64,000 bases of DNA, from NCBI GenBank assembly GCA_026315105.1, contig CM048746.1, forward strand, positions 642,251,398 to 642,315,397, written 5' to 3'. The notes under the pieces were generated by a model. The model was not told the origin of the DNA, searched no databases, and was given only the letters and a program-made list of their open reading frames with translations. The translations under genes and the position numbers were made by a program. This DNA comes from Locusta migratoria. Taxonomy: Eukaryota; Arthropoda; Insecta; Orthoptera; Acrididae. Below are positions 34,540 to 45,490 of this stretch, in pieces. Numbering within the stretch: position 1 is the stretch's first letter; every line of letters begins with the position of its first letter.

Positions 34540-34875
34540 TGCCGGCCGCGGTGGCCGAGGGGACTGAGGAGCTCCAGTCACGGTCTGCACGGTAAGTAGC
34601 CGCGGTGGAGTAGCCGAGCGGTCTAAAGCGTCTTGCTCCGGAGCGCGCGGTTGCTCGCCGTGGAGGTTCGAGTCCTCCCTGGGGCATGGGTGTGTGTGTT
34701 GTCCTTAGATTAGTTTAGTTTAAGTAGTTTGTAAGCTACGGACTGATGACCACGCAGTTTGGTCCGATAGAATTACAAACATTTGAATATTTTAGTGGAT
34801 AAGTAGTTTGTAAGTTTAGGGACTGATGACCCCATAGTTAAGTCCCATAAGCTATACAAACATTTGAACATTTGA
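34540..34875 (+). mobile_element. SINE family A inserted in the hAT coding sequence, itself split
   Basis: The head (34541-34592) and the tail (34800-34875, GGGACTGATGACCCCATAGT to ACATTTGAACATTTGA) are separated by a nested family B SINE and have lost the B-box segment. Target duplication ATTAATGACA lies at 34530-34539 and 34876-34885, inside the codons following 'LDESTD'. Confidence 0.9.
34599..34799 (+). mobile_element. SINE family B nested in SINE family A
   Basis: Full family B copy (GCCGCGGTGGAGTAGCCGAG to ACAAACATTTGAATATTTT). The short repeat TAAGTA flanks it at 34593-34598 and 34800-34805. Confidence 0.9.
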
Positions 34876-36275
34876 ATTAATGACACGGCTCAGTTAGCAA
34901 TTTTTTTCGTGGCATGGACGACGCCTACATGTAACGGAAGAGCTCCTGGATATGATTTCTGTGAAGGACACTGTTACAGGGGCGGATATCTTAGCAGCTG
35001 TTGAAATGGCAGCTGAAGGAATAGGACTCCCTCGGGAAAAGCTGTTTTGCGTAACCACAGACGGCGCACCAGCAATGTGCGGTAAAGCAAACGGGTTTAT
35101 TGGCCTACTGCGGAAAAAGCTTAACATGCCGAATTTACCTTCCGTTCATTGTTTTACACACCAGGAGGCTCTTTGTGCAAAAGTTATCGGTCTTCAAGAA
35201 GTGAAGAATGTAGTGGTGCGTACCGTGAACTATATTTGTTCTCGTGGACTCACTCATCGTCTATTCAAAGAATTTTTGATTTGCTTGGAAGAGGAATCCA
35301 GATATTCCCTACCACGCTGAGGTGCGCTGGTTGAGCAAAGTAAAAGTGATTTCCCGAATTTTTCGACTACGCCACACCGTGGCTCAGTTTTTGGAGAGCA
35401 AAGGACATCCGGAGCCACTTTCTCACGACTCTGAATGGGTAGCTGATTTGGGATTTTTGGCAGACATTATGGCTCTCCTAAATGATTTAAATCTGAAACT
35501 CCAAAAACAAAATAATCTCATCAACGATATGATCAGCAAAACAACCTCTCAGAGAAAAGTACGCAACACTTTCCTGAACTAGGCAAGCAAATATAAATTG
35601 TATCTTTAATAAGACAGCCTGACTTTTATAACCGCTCTAATCAAAATGGTACTATGTTTTTGTCTGACAGCATCTGTGTAGGAAGGAGCGCGCTTTTAAA
35701 AATACTTCGAGGTGCTACAATCCCTTGAAAAGGCTTTTAACGACCGATTCCAGGTAATAACTAACAGCTAAATAAAGGAAATTGCGTTACATATACAAGT
35801 GTAAAATTACATTAAAAGCAGTAGTACATAGTACATGTTTATTAAAACCTATCGCTTTTTAGTACTTCGAAACAAGTACTTACTTTACTTTCATTTATTA
35901 ATATTGGTTTCGTTATTGTTTCAGGAAATTACCAACCTGCAGCCAATTCTCAATGTTTTTGTGAAACCCTTTTCGATGGATATTGAAAGTGCGCCTCCAG
36001 ATTTACATTTCGAACTAATTGATTTGCAAACCGATGTTCACCGAAAGGATTTGTTTTACAACACAAAAGGTTTGCTCCATTTCTACTAGAATTTGTCGAA
36101 GGAGATGCATCTAAGATTATTTCTTTGTTTGGCTCTACATGTGTATGTAAAAGGTTTCTTTCTGTTTTGTCTTGTACGAAAACTAGATTGCGTGCAAGTA
36201 TTTCTAATAGTAATTTAAAAAATGCTCTCAGAGTTGCTGTCAGCCGATCTCTTGTTCCAGATCTTAGTAGCATAA

Positions 36276-36623
36276 TTGTAAATAAAAAAATGAGAACATA
36301 GAACAGATAAATTTGTGTTGAAACCGAATTTAAAATTGTTACCGTTGCAATAATTATTACTATTATTAAAATCTCTTTTATACCGGTAATCGTGATCCAC
36401 CAAACTAAGCTCTCCGCCTAGTGTACATACGTATTTGGCAATGAAGAAGAAAACAGGGTAGAAGTTTTGAAAAGGTCGACACAGCGCAAAGCCGAGGAGT
36501 GGGGGGTTTGCACCGTCGTCAACACAGCGCAGCCGTCTTCTGCACTGTGCGATGCGCCGGTGCATGCACCTTGAGCGACCCTGCTATAGGGGGCCACTAA
36601 CCGGTCCTTGTATTTCCCGCGAT
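36276..36623. other. No recognised gene
   Basis: AT-rich, then a GC-richer part near 36470-36600. No domain-bearing frame. Confidence 0.4.
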
Positions 36624-37010
36624 GCCATTTACAACAATAAAATTCTATAAGGGGTTGCTCACCAGTCCTATATAATTTTCTTTCCTCTTCCATGTTGCCA
36701 TGGATGACGCACAACAGTTTGCGTTTGTACCATAACAACAGTGTACGCGAGGGTTGTAGTTACTCCCCACTGCGCTGTGTGAAGAATAGAAATTCTAAAG
36801 TTCACCAACCTGACGTCTTCTATAGCTGTCGTCCCCACGCAGATGATAGCACACAGGTCGGAGGTCTTGAAGTGCGCCTGAAATTATTAAGCTACTGGCA
36901 GGAACTCATCTAATTGCGGAATAATTCTGTAGATTCTGGGATGCCAGCTAATTTATTTAATGCAGAAACTAGCAAACCACATAATTATATACATTTGATA
37001 CCCATTATCT

Positions 37011-37203
37011 AGCCGGCCGAGGGGACTGAGGCGCTCCAGTCACGGTCTGCATGGCCACTATGGTCGGGGGTTCGAATCCCCCCTCGGGCATGGATATTTG
37101 TGCCGTCCTTAGTCTTAGTTAGTTCATAAGTAGTTTGTAAGCTTAGGGATTGATGACCCTGTAGTTATGTCCCATAAGTTCTACAAACATTTGAACATTT
37201 GAA
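37011..37203 (+). mobile_element. SINE family A in R2 copy 2
   Basis: Head AGCCGGCCGAGGGGACTGAG (7-8 bp shorter than usual in the A-box region), B box GGTTCGAATCC, tail ACATTTGAACATTTGAA. Target duplication CCCATTATCT at 37001-37010 and 37204-37213; empty site near 25021-25035. Confidence 0.95.
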
Positions 37204-37261
37204 CCCATTATCTTAACTGAAAGTTCTATACATTGTAATTCGCGTTGGTCTAAAATAATTA

Positions 37262-37467
37262 GCCTCGGTGGAGTAGCCGAGCGGTCTAAGGCGTCTCGCT
37301 GCGGAGCGCCCGGTTGCTCGCCGTGGAGGTTCGAACCCTCCCTGGGGCATGGGTGTCTGTGTGTGTTGTCGTTAGGTTAGTATGCCTAGGTTTAAGTAGT
37401 TTGTAAGCTACGGGCTGATGACCGCGCAGTTTGGTCCGATAGATTTACAAACATTTGAACATTTTTA
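37262..37467 (+). mobile_element. SINE family B in R2 copy 2
   Basis: Head GCCTCGGTGGAGTAGCCGAG, B-box-like GGTTCGAACCC, tail ACAAACATTTGAACATTTTT. Target duplication TCTAAAAT[A/G]ATTA at 37249-37261 and 37468-37480; empty site near 25067-25079. Confidence 0.95.
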
Positions 37468-37914
37468 TCTAAAATGATTAATCTATGTCTCATATGCGAG
37501 AGCTACATGATGCTCCTATGAGTGCGTGTTCTGGACTGAAGTGAGGCGGCTCGATGCAAGGCTGCCATCTCTCCGCAGTTTGGCGCGCAAACATGGCCGC
37601 CGTGCATCGTCCGTCTTATATTAATTACTTTGTTTATTAATTCTGCAATAGTTAATATATGTTATCTAGTCAGGGCTTGGCTTTGAGAGGTTTCCATACT
37701 TGAGTTTGACAAGGATTAAATAATTAGTTTATTAAGTATTAATAAAAATATGATGGCGTTTTGGCGCGTGACCGCTAGTACTACAGCCTGTCACTCTGAG
37801 ACTTTCATGCTTCTCGCACTACCTCTGCCATTTGTTGGTTACGGGTTCTAACCTGCTGTACCGAAGCAATTCTCAAATCCTAATATGATGGCTGTAAGCC
37901 AGAAATATTACAAA

Positions 37915-38962
37915 ACACCAATGAAGAATGTGCCTACGCATTCAGATTTTTTGTGTTTGATTAGATTAGCGATGCGGGTAGATGTCTTGGTTCTCTTCTT
38001 TGTGTTGATGGCGTCAATATCCGCTGAAATCGGTAAAAACAAGTGAAATTTTGAATATGCGATCTTGGAAAAAACATTTTTACAACAGTTCTTATACTTA
38101 CGTTTTCAGAAGAATACGGGGTAATATTTGATTACCTCTTTGCCACTTTGGCGAAACGTGTAAACGTATTTCGCATAACCTAAAACAATAAAAATTAATG
38201 TTTGTTTGTCTTTTTGTTCGTATTTTATGCACGGCCATACTTTACATCTGATTGTGATAAAACTTTGGCTACGCATTACTTGCACTCGCAAAGGTTATAG
38301 GCATACTGAAATTAAGTTCCTATGGTGCACGGCGGAGGGTGCATTACAATTATGTAATTCGTTTCTTACGCCTTCACGCTGAAATGGCTGGACGGATATA
38401 ATTGAAATTCGGACGTAACTTATACCCTGATTAACACATGTGCTACTTTTCGTAAACCACCGTATGGTGATGGCGGAGGGTACCTTACAATGGGTAAAAA
38501 TGTTTGCTACTCTTTCATGGTGACAGGGATGGACAGATTTGAATGACGATAGCTTATACCCTACAATTAATACATGGGCTACCTTTTGTAAGCCTCCGTA
38601 GGTCCATGCCGGAAAGTACGTTACAACAAACATCATCATTGTTTGATTGGTCGCTATGAAAGTCAGGACAATTTAGCATCGAAGAGGGTACCTTGCGACT
38701 TTGACACAGTTTAATCATTCACCATGAAACTTGACACAAATATGTATGTTCTCATGTGAAGGAGGAGACGGACAGAAAGAGGATCCAGGAGAGGAAGAAA
38801 GAGAGGGTAGCAGAGGATACGGATAGAGAGGGAGGAGAAGAATGGAGGAGAATGAGCGAACTGACTGGTGCGACTGACAGGTGCAAGAATTGATTCCATT
38901 GTGGCACTTGTGCTCAACGACACTTTTTTTTTTCTAGATAATTTTTCAGCATAGCGATCGAA
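37915..38962. repeat. Degenerate tandem modules and a purine-rich block
   Basis: From 38290 to 38640 three loose ~120 bp modules repeat, each with a GGCGGAGGGTACCTTACAA-like phrase followed by a GGACGGATATAATTGAAATTC-type phrase. At 38757-38870 lies a GA-rich block (GAGGAGAATG type). A similar GA-rich block plus a 'TATTTTATGCAC' segment recurs at 40410-40640, on the far side of the inserted LINE. No gene. Confidence 0.55.
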
Positions 38963-40290
38963 ATGTTTTACATCTACATAGATACTCTGGAAATCACATT
39001 TAAGTGCCTGGCAGAGGGTTCATTAACCACTTTCATAACTTTTATCTGCCGTTCTATTCTCTAATAGCGCTCGGGAAGAAAGAACACCTAAATCGTTACG
39101 TTTTCGGTCTGATTTCTCTTATTTTATTGGGATGGTCATGTCTCCCTAAGTAGGTGGGTGCTAGCAAAATATTTTCACATTCATAACTAAAAGTCGGTGA
39201 TTCAAACTTCGCAAACATCACGCCGCAATGAATAATGTCTTTCTTTTAATGATTCCCACCCCAATTAGTGCAACATTTCCATGACGCTTCTCCCCCCCCC
39301 CCCCGTAATGTGATAAACAAAACGAGCTGCCCTTCTCTGAACCTTCTCAATGTCTTCCGTCAGTCCCACCTGCTTGAGGGTCCCACAAGGGGCAACAGTA
39401 CTCCAGGAGAGGACGCAGAAGTGTGATGTAGGCAGTCTCTTTGGTGGAGATGGTGCATCTTCGAAGCGTTCCCACAATATTATCTGTGTGTTCACTCCAG
39501 TCTAAGTTCAAATCAAATGTTCAAATGTTTATATAGCTTATGGGATTTAAATACGTGGTCATCAGTCCCTAAACTTACAAACTACTTATGAACTAGCTAA
39601 TCCTAAGGACGGCACAAATATCCATGCCCGAGGGGGGATTCGAACCCCCGACCGTAGTGGCCGTGCAGACCGTGACTGGAGCGCCTCAGTCCCCTCGGTC
39701 ACCGCGGCCGGCCCAGTCTAAGTTGTTCGTAATTGTAACTCCTAGGTATTTAGTAGAATTTACGACCTTAAGGTTTGACTGATTTATCGCCTAATTGAAG
39801 TTCAGCGGATTTCTTTTACTAGTCATGCGTATTAATTCACACTTTTCTTTATTTAGTGTCAGTTGCCAATTTTCGCACTATGTAGAAATTTTGTCTAAAT
39901 CGCTTTGCAGTTGCTTTTGATCCTCTGTTGACTTCACTAACCAATAAACGACAGCATCATCCGCGAACAGTCTAAGGGAGCTGTTCAGATTGTCTCCTAA
40001 ATCGTTTATAAACACGAGGAAGAGTACGGGACCTATAACGCTTCCCTGTGGAAAGCCAGATATCACTTCTGTTTTACTCGATAACTTACCGTCAATTACA
40101 ACGAACTGTGTCCTTTCTCATAGGAAATCGTGAATCCAATCACACAATTGGGGAGATATTCCATAAGCACGCAATTTCATTAGAAGCCGCTTGTGTCAAA
40201 AGCCTTCCGGAAATCCATAAATATGGAATCGATTTGAAAGCCCTTGTCGATGGCACTTAACACTTCATGTGAATAAAGGGCAAGCATGTT
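38963..40290 (-). mobile_element. LINE family A, copy 3 (minus strand)
   Basis: On the minus strand: 'FPQGSVIGPVLFLVFINDLG' and 'LRLFADDAVVYW' (40060-39955), then a block ending 'TRSKRNPLNF'-like, 'GLTEDIEKVQRRAARFVYHI' (about 39365-39305), and the 3' end TTCCAGAGTATCTATGTAG ATG. FADD is intact but the gene is fragmented by frameshifts, and a SINE interrupts it at 39509. The N-terminal RT part before 40290 is absent. Confidence 0.87.
39509..39712 (-). mobile_element. tRNA-derived SINE, family A
   Basis: Minus-strand head GCCGGCCGCGGTGACCGAGG, B box GGTTCGAATCC, tail ACATTTGAACATTTGATTTG. Target duplication CCAGTCTAAGTT at 39497-39508 and 39713-39724. Confidence 0.95.
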
Positions 40291-40984
40291 TTAACTGTTT
40301 GTTTTAAGCACTGATAATGACCACACAATGGTCGAAATCTAGATCTGAATAAACTAAGTATTTGCGGTCTGACTGCTGGAAAATTTTCTACAAATCCAAA
40401 ACAAATGAAAGGAGACTAACAGAGGGAGGGGTAGGAGGAAATGGACAGAGAAAGGGACAGGAGGAGACGGGGGGAGGAGCAGGCGAACAAAGAGAAGGGA
40501 GAGGAGGACATGGACTAATGGAAGACTGGAAACCTCATCTATATTTGTTAGTTTGTGCGTATTTTATGCACTACCAGAACGTTCATCTGATGGCAATGAA
40601 ACTTCGTCAACTTACTCCTTGCTCTTACGCGAAGGTTATGGACATATACAGTTAAATTACAGTAGGTGGCACGTGTGCCGTACCGGCAAATGTATTTGAA
40701 AGATCATTGCAACGATGAGCTGTTTGAATGTGACAGAAACAAACGGTTTAACGTTTTATTGCTGCTTTATTCGGTGCCGATAAATATGTCTTATATTTAA
40801 TCTAAATTTTCCAGTGAAAACAGTACTTTTTTTTTCAGTGTATCGACGAACGATATTTTGGTTGTACAAGCGTATATTGTGTTAATCGATTCGTCAAAAA
40901 TGTATGCCTCCCAAACGTTCGTTAATTTGTGGATCTACTAGCGTAGCACGTAGAAGTAGGCGAATTCGAGCTTCTCAAACAAAC
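40291..40984. other. No intact gene; purine-rich repeat block and an odd basic open frame
   Basis: 40410-40510 is GA-rich and resembles the block at 38757-38870. At 40902 a plus-strand frame starts MPPKRSLICGSTSVARRSRR, a basic N-terminus reminiscent of Helitron-encoded proteins in arthropods. The resemblance is weak, and the frame runs straight into LINE sequence, so I do not call it a gene. Confidence 0.35.
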
Positions 40985-42545
40985 GTTATTTGCACATTTC
41001 ATCTGCAGCAGGAACATGCCGGGTACAAGCTAGTATACAATAAAACAAAAGAAACAATAAAAGGGCCCAGTATATTAACTAACGAAGTAGAGAAGGCGAT
41101 AAAAGACATGAAGGTTAGGAAAGCTACAAGAGATGACGACGTACCGGTACATTTGCTTAAAGATATGACAGTTTGAAAGCTCTTAAACAAGTCATTAACA
41201 AAATCTACGAAACTGGAGAATGGCATAAAGACTTTTTGGACATAACAATGGTTACTCTTGACAAGATAAAACAAGCCAAGAAGTGTAGTGATAATAGAAC
41301 AATTAGTCTGATCTCATATGTGGCAATGATCAAAGCAAGGTTACTAAATAGACGGTTAGAACACAAAATTTAAGAAGTAATGGAAGAAGACCAGTTTGGC
41401 TTTAGGAAAGGAAAAGGGACCAGAGACGCCATTAGCATGGTGAGGATATTGTCGGAGAGAGTTTTGGCCGTCAACGAAGAAATTTGCGCGCGTTTTATAG
41501 ACTGGCAGAAGGCCTTTAACAGAGTCGATTGGAATATAGTAATGAATAGCCTTAAGGAGATAGATATCAACTGGAGAGATCGGAGATTAATCGGGAATTT
41601 GTACCTGGGACAAAGGCTACAAGTACGACTGAAACGCGGAGAAACGAACAGCGTGGAAATAGGAACGGTACTGAGACAAGGATGTTGTCTGTCGCCAAGT
41701 CTCTTCAACCTGTACGGAGAAATGATGTCGAGAGATGCGCTCAAAGGATGCGGAAACTTCAAAGCAGGTGGACGTCTCATCAACACCATAAAGTATGCAG
41801 ACGACCTGGTAGTGCTCACCAAAAACCAGAGACAACTGCAACACATGATGAACCGTTTGGTGGAAATAGGAAGAAAATACAGCATGGAAATCAATATCGA
41901 AAAATCAAAAGTGATGCGAATATCAAAACGTGAGAAACACTTGAAGATTGACAATCGGGAACTGGAAAATGTGAATCAGTTCAAGTACCTGGGATGTTTT
42001 ATCACAAAGGATGCCCACTGCACCAACGAAATCCGAGCAAGAATCCCCATGGCCTAGGCTGATTTCAACAAGAAGAGGACTCTGCTGACCAGCAAGTTGA
42101 GCTTGGCATTAAGGAAGAAACTGGTAAAGTGCTACATTTGGAGCTTTGCACTGTATGGAGCAGAAACGTGGACCATGAGAAAGAAGGAGAACAAATAGAG
42201 AGCTCTGAAATGTGGTGCTGGAGGAGAATAGAAAAGATCAAATGGAATGATCGCATAAAAATGATGATGATGTACTGTGAATAGTAGGAGAGAAGTATTT
42301 TGCATTCAATTCTACAGAGAAAGGCCAACTGGATTGGACACGTACTTAGACACGAGGGACTCCTACGCGTTGTCATCGAAGGAAAAATAAGAGGAAACAC
42401 AGGACGAGGAGGCAGTAGGATTCAGCATCTGGACGACATGAAAGATGGAAGGAGATACAACAGACTAAAGGAAGAAGCTGAAGACAGGGAACAATGGAAT
42501 CAGAAGTTCTCCGTACGAAGAGATGAATCTGCCACTAGGCAGAAT
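40985..42545 (+). mobile_element. LINE family C-like element (RT and C-terminal region), plus strand
   Basis: Broken over several frames: 'ILTNEVEKAIKDMKVRKATR' (41075-41135), 'ISLISYVAMI' (41308-41335), then a 225-codon frame (41380-42057) with 'EEDQFGFRKGKGTRDAI', 'CARFIDWQKAFNRVDW' (first catalytic Asp), 'LRQGCCLSPSLFNLY', 'KYADDLVVL' (catalytic YADD intact), 'KVMRIS' and 'FKYLGCFIT'. The C-terminal 'RKANWIGHVLRHEGLL' follows in another frame (about 42310). Stops at 41175 and 41371 and frameshifts inactivate it. The endonuclease domain is missing. It is related to, but distinct from, the neighbour on the minus strand. Confidence 0.88.
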
Positions 42546-42570
42546 ACTGTTATGTTTTGTGTTATGGTCT

Positions 42571-43258
42571 TCAGTCCGGAGACTGGTTTGATGTAGCTCT
42601 CCACCCTACTCTATCCTGAGCAAGTCTTTTCATCTCCTCATAAGAACGGCAACCCAAATCCACTTCAATCTGCTTACTATACGTGTCTCTTGGTCTCCCT
42701 CTGCGATTTTTACCCCACACACTTCCCTCCAATGCTAAATTTACGATTCCCCTATGTCTAAGAATGTGTCGTACCAAGCGATCCCTTCTTTTAGTCAGGG
42801 TATGCCAAAAATTCCTTTTCTCACCAATTCTGTCCAGTACCTCTTCTTTAGTTATGTGATCTACCCACCTAATCTTCAGAATTCTTCTGTAGCACCACAT
42901 TTCAAAAGCCTCAATTCTCTTCCTGTCCGCACTGCCTATCGTCCATGTTTCACTCCCGTACAAGGCAACACTCCACACAAATGCCTTCAGAAAAGACTTC
43001 CTTACACTTAAATTAATATTCGATGTTAGCAAATTTCTCTTTTTTTTAAATGCTTTTCTTCCCATTGCCATTCTGCATTTTATATCATCTGTACTGCGAC
43101 CATCGCATGTTATTTTACTACCCAAGTAACAAAACTCATCTACCACCTTCATTGTTTCATTACCTAATCTAATTCCTTCAGCATCGCCTGATTTTCTAAG
43201 ACCGCATTCCATTATTTTTGTTTCAACACACTGTCCATTCCATTTAACTGCTCTTCCA
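42571..43258 (-). pseudogene. LINE family C: post-catalytic RT and C-terminal region
   Basis: The 213-codon frame (43212-42571) has 'VVDEFCYLGSKITCDGRST', 'KCRMAMGRKAFKKKRNLLTS', 'LYGSETWTIG', 'EMWCYRRILKIRWVDHITKE' and 'RHILRHRGIVNLALEG'. The catalytic position lies just upstream, at about 43300-43285, in the register 'LRSADDIVIL', where Ser replaces the usual aromatic residue before ADD. It is separated by a frame change from this frame and by an in-frame stop from the RT frame before it. Confidence 0.85.
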
Positions 43259-43325
43259 GGTCCTGTGCTGTCTCTGATAGAATTACAATGTCATCAGCAG
43301 AACGCAATGTTTTTATTTGTTCCCC

Positions 43326-44357
43326 CTAAACTTTAATCCCTATTCCAAATTTTTCCTTGCTTTCCTTCACCGCCTGCTCGATGTACAAATTGAATAACAT
43401 CGGAGAAAGGCTACAACTCTGTCTTACTCCCTTCCCAACTGATGCTTCCCTTTCATGCCCTTCGAGTCTAATAACTGCGGTCTGGCTTATGTACAAGTTG
43501 TAAATAACTCTCCTTTCCCTATATTTTACTCCTGCTGACTTCAGAATTTGAAAGAGTGTATTCCAGTCAACATTGTCAAATGCTTTCTCCAAATCTACAA
43601 AAGCTAAAAACGTAGGTTTGCCTTTCCTTAATCTATCTTCTAAGATAAGACGTAACGTGAGTACTGCCTCCCGGGTTCCTACGTTCCTCCTGAATCCAAA
43701 TTGATCTTCCCCGAGGTCAGTTTCTACCAGCTTTTCCATTCTCCTGTAGATAATTCGTGTTAAAATTTTGCAAACATGACTTATCAAACTAATGGTTCTG
43801 TAATTTTCACACCTGTCTGCACCTGATTTCTTTGGAATGGGGATTATTGCATTTTTCTTAAAGTCTGAGGGTATTTCGCCTGTCTCATACATCCTACACA
43901 CCAGTTCAAATAGTCTTGTCATGGCTGGCTCTCCCAGAGACTTTAGTAGCTCTGAGGGTATGTCATCTACTCCTGGAGCCTTGTTCCGACCTAGGTCTTT
44001 CAGGGCTCTGTCAAATTCATCTCTCAGTATAGTATCTCCTATTTCATCTTGATCTACTTCCTCTTCCCTTCCCACAACATCGTCTCTAAGTTCATTTCCT
44101 TTGTAGAGCTGCTCTATGTACTCTTTCCACCTTTCAGCTTTCCCTTCTTTGCTGAGAACTGGTTTCCCATCTGAGTTCTTGATATGCATAGAGTTGCTTT
44201 TCTTGTTCCCAAATGTCTCTTTTATTTTCCTGTAGGCGGTATCTACTTTTCCCCTTCTTATACATTCTTCTACAGATTTGCATTTGGCTTCTAGCCACTC
44301 CTGCTTAGCCATTTTGCACTTCCTGTCAATCTCATTTCTTAGTCGTCTGTACTCCAT
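43326..44357 (-). pseudogene. LINE family C: reverse transcriptase, palm and fingers
   Basis: A 343-codon frame. In order: 'EYRRLRNEIDRKCKMAKQEW', an 'LEAKCKSVEE' block, 'LKDLGRNKAPGVDDIPSELL' (residues ~135-155), 'NYRTISLISHVCKILTRIIY', 'LGEDQFGFRRNVGTREAVLT', 'FLAFVDLEKAFDNVDWNTLF' (first catalytic Asp) and 'GVRQSCSLSPMLFNLYIEQA' near the end. The usual GVRQGC motif reads GVRQSC. The frame ends in TAG just before the ADD catalytic motif, so the enzyme is truncated at the active site. Confidence 0.9.
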
Positions 44358-44672
44358 TTTGCCTGTTTCATTTACTGCATTTTTATATTTTCTCCTTTCA
44401 TCAAATAAATCCAGTATTTCCTGTGATATCCAATGATATTTTTGTAGGTCTTGCCTTTCTACCTACTTTGTCCTCTGCTGCCATCACTATTTCATCTCTC
44501 AATGCTACCCATTCCTCTTCTACTGTTTTATTTCCCCCTGTTTCTGTCAATTGTTGCTTAAAGCTCCCTCTGAAATTCTCCAGAACTTCACTTTTCTTCA
44601 ATTTATCTAAGTCCCATCTCCTTATTTTCCTACCTTTCTGCAGTTTTTTCAGTTTCAGCCTACAGTTCATGA

Positions 44673-45430
44673 CTAACAAGTTATGGTCAGAGTCTGTATG
44701 TGCCCCTGGGTATGTTTACAGTTTATCATCTGGTTCCGGAATCTATGTCTTACCATTATAAAATCTATCTGATACCTTCCGGTGCCTACTGGTCTCTTCC
44801 AGGTATACAACCTTATTTTGTGATTCTTAAACCACGTGTTTGTTACGATTAAATCATGTTCCGTGCAAAATTCTACCAGGCGACTTCCTCTTTCATTCCT
44901 CCTGCCCAGTCCATATTCACCTACTATTTTCCCTTCTCTTCCTTTTCCTACTACCGAATTCCAGTCTCCCATCACAATTAAGTTTTCCTCTCCCTTAACT
45001 GTCTGAATAATTTCCTTTAGCTCCTCATATATTTCTTCGATCTCCTCATCATCGGCAGAGCTAGTTGGCATATAAACCTGTACTACTGTTGTCGGCGTTG
45101 GCTTCATATCTATCTTGACAATGATAATGCGATCACTGTGCTGCTCATAGTAGTTTACCCGCATTCCTATTTTCTTATTCATTATCAGTCCTACTACTGT
45201 GATACCCCAACTGATTTTGTATTTATAATCATGTACTCACCTGACCAGAAATCCTGTTCATCCTGCCACCGAACTTCACTAATCCCCACCATATCTAACT
45301 TCAATCTATCCATTTCCCTTTTTAAATTTTCTAATTTTCCTACCCGATTAAGGGATCTAACGTTCCACGCTCCGATCCGTAGAATGTCAGTATTGTCTTT
45401 CCTGATGACAACATCCTCCTGAGTAGTCCC
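44673..45430 (-). pseudogene. LINE family C: AP-like endonuclease
   Basis: Two frames meet near 45185. The first (reading from about 45400) has 'RIGAWNVRSLNRVGKLENLK' and 'LDMVGISEVRWQ' (metal-binding Asn and Glu of EEP endonucleases). The second (45182-44673) has 'VVQVYMPTSSADDEEIEE', 'NLIVMGDWNSVVG' (the GDWN catalytic loop), 'LVEFCTEHDLIVTNTWF' and 'RYQIDFIMV'. A frameshift or stop near 45185 separates them, so no continuous protein is made. The linker to the RT is represented by a separate frame at 44679-44401. Confidence 0.88.
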
Positions 45431-45490
45431 CGCCCGGAGATCCGAATGGAGGACTATTTTACCTCCGGAATATTTTACCCGAGAGGATGC

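Larger units (their letters stand above)
33825..36275 (+). pseudogene. hAT-type transposase / GTF2IRD2-like gene relic with intron(s)
   Basis: The start is likely ATG at about 33828. Order on the plus strand: a zinc-finger-like C-x2-C...H-x4-H block ('CLICV', 'ERHYSKLH', 33930-33990); then an apparent intron ending TTTTCTCTAATTTAG at 34235; then 'CEEDEGCC', 'SYKVALRLARAGSPF', 'LDESTDIND'; then, after inserted SINEs, 'VTTDGAPAMCGKANGFIGLL', 'VHCFTHQEALCAK' and a WLSKVKVISRIF block to 35582. A later piece ends in '..AFNDRFQ|GTAATA', with an intron 35754-35924 (acceptor TTGTTTCAG), and continues 'EITNLQPILNVFVKPFSMD' into a degraded C-terminal dimerisation region to about 36275. This order matches hAT-derived GTF2I-repeat-domain/ZBED-like proteins. 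SINE insertions, stops and frameshifts make it non-functional. Confidence 0.8.
36624..37914. repeat. Repeat family R2, copy 2 (two SINE inserts)
   Basis: Same orientation as 24645-25546. It begins CAACAATAAAATTCTATAAG and ends GGCTGTAAGCCAGAAATATT. After removing the SINEs at 37011 and 37262 the copies are collinear with point differences and small indels. Confidence 0.8.

Noticed and set aside
40904..41176. Helitron-like protein N-terminus (MPPKRS...)
   Set aside because: Only a short basic stretch resembles Helitron proteins. The rest of the frame is LINE text, and no Rep or helicase motifs or Helitron termini were found.
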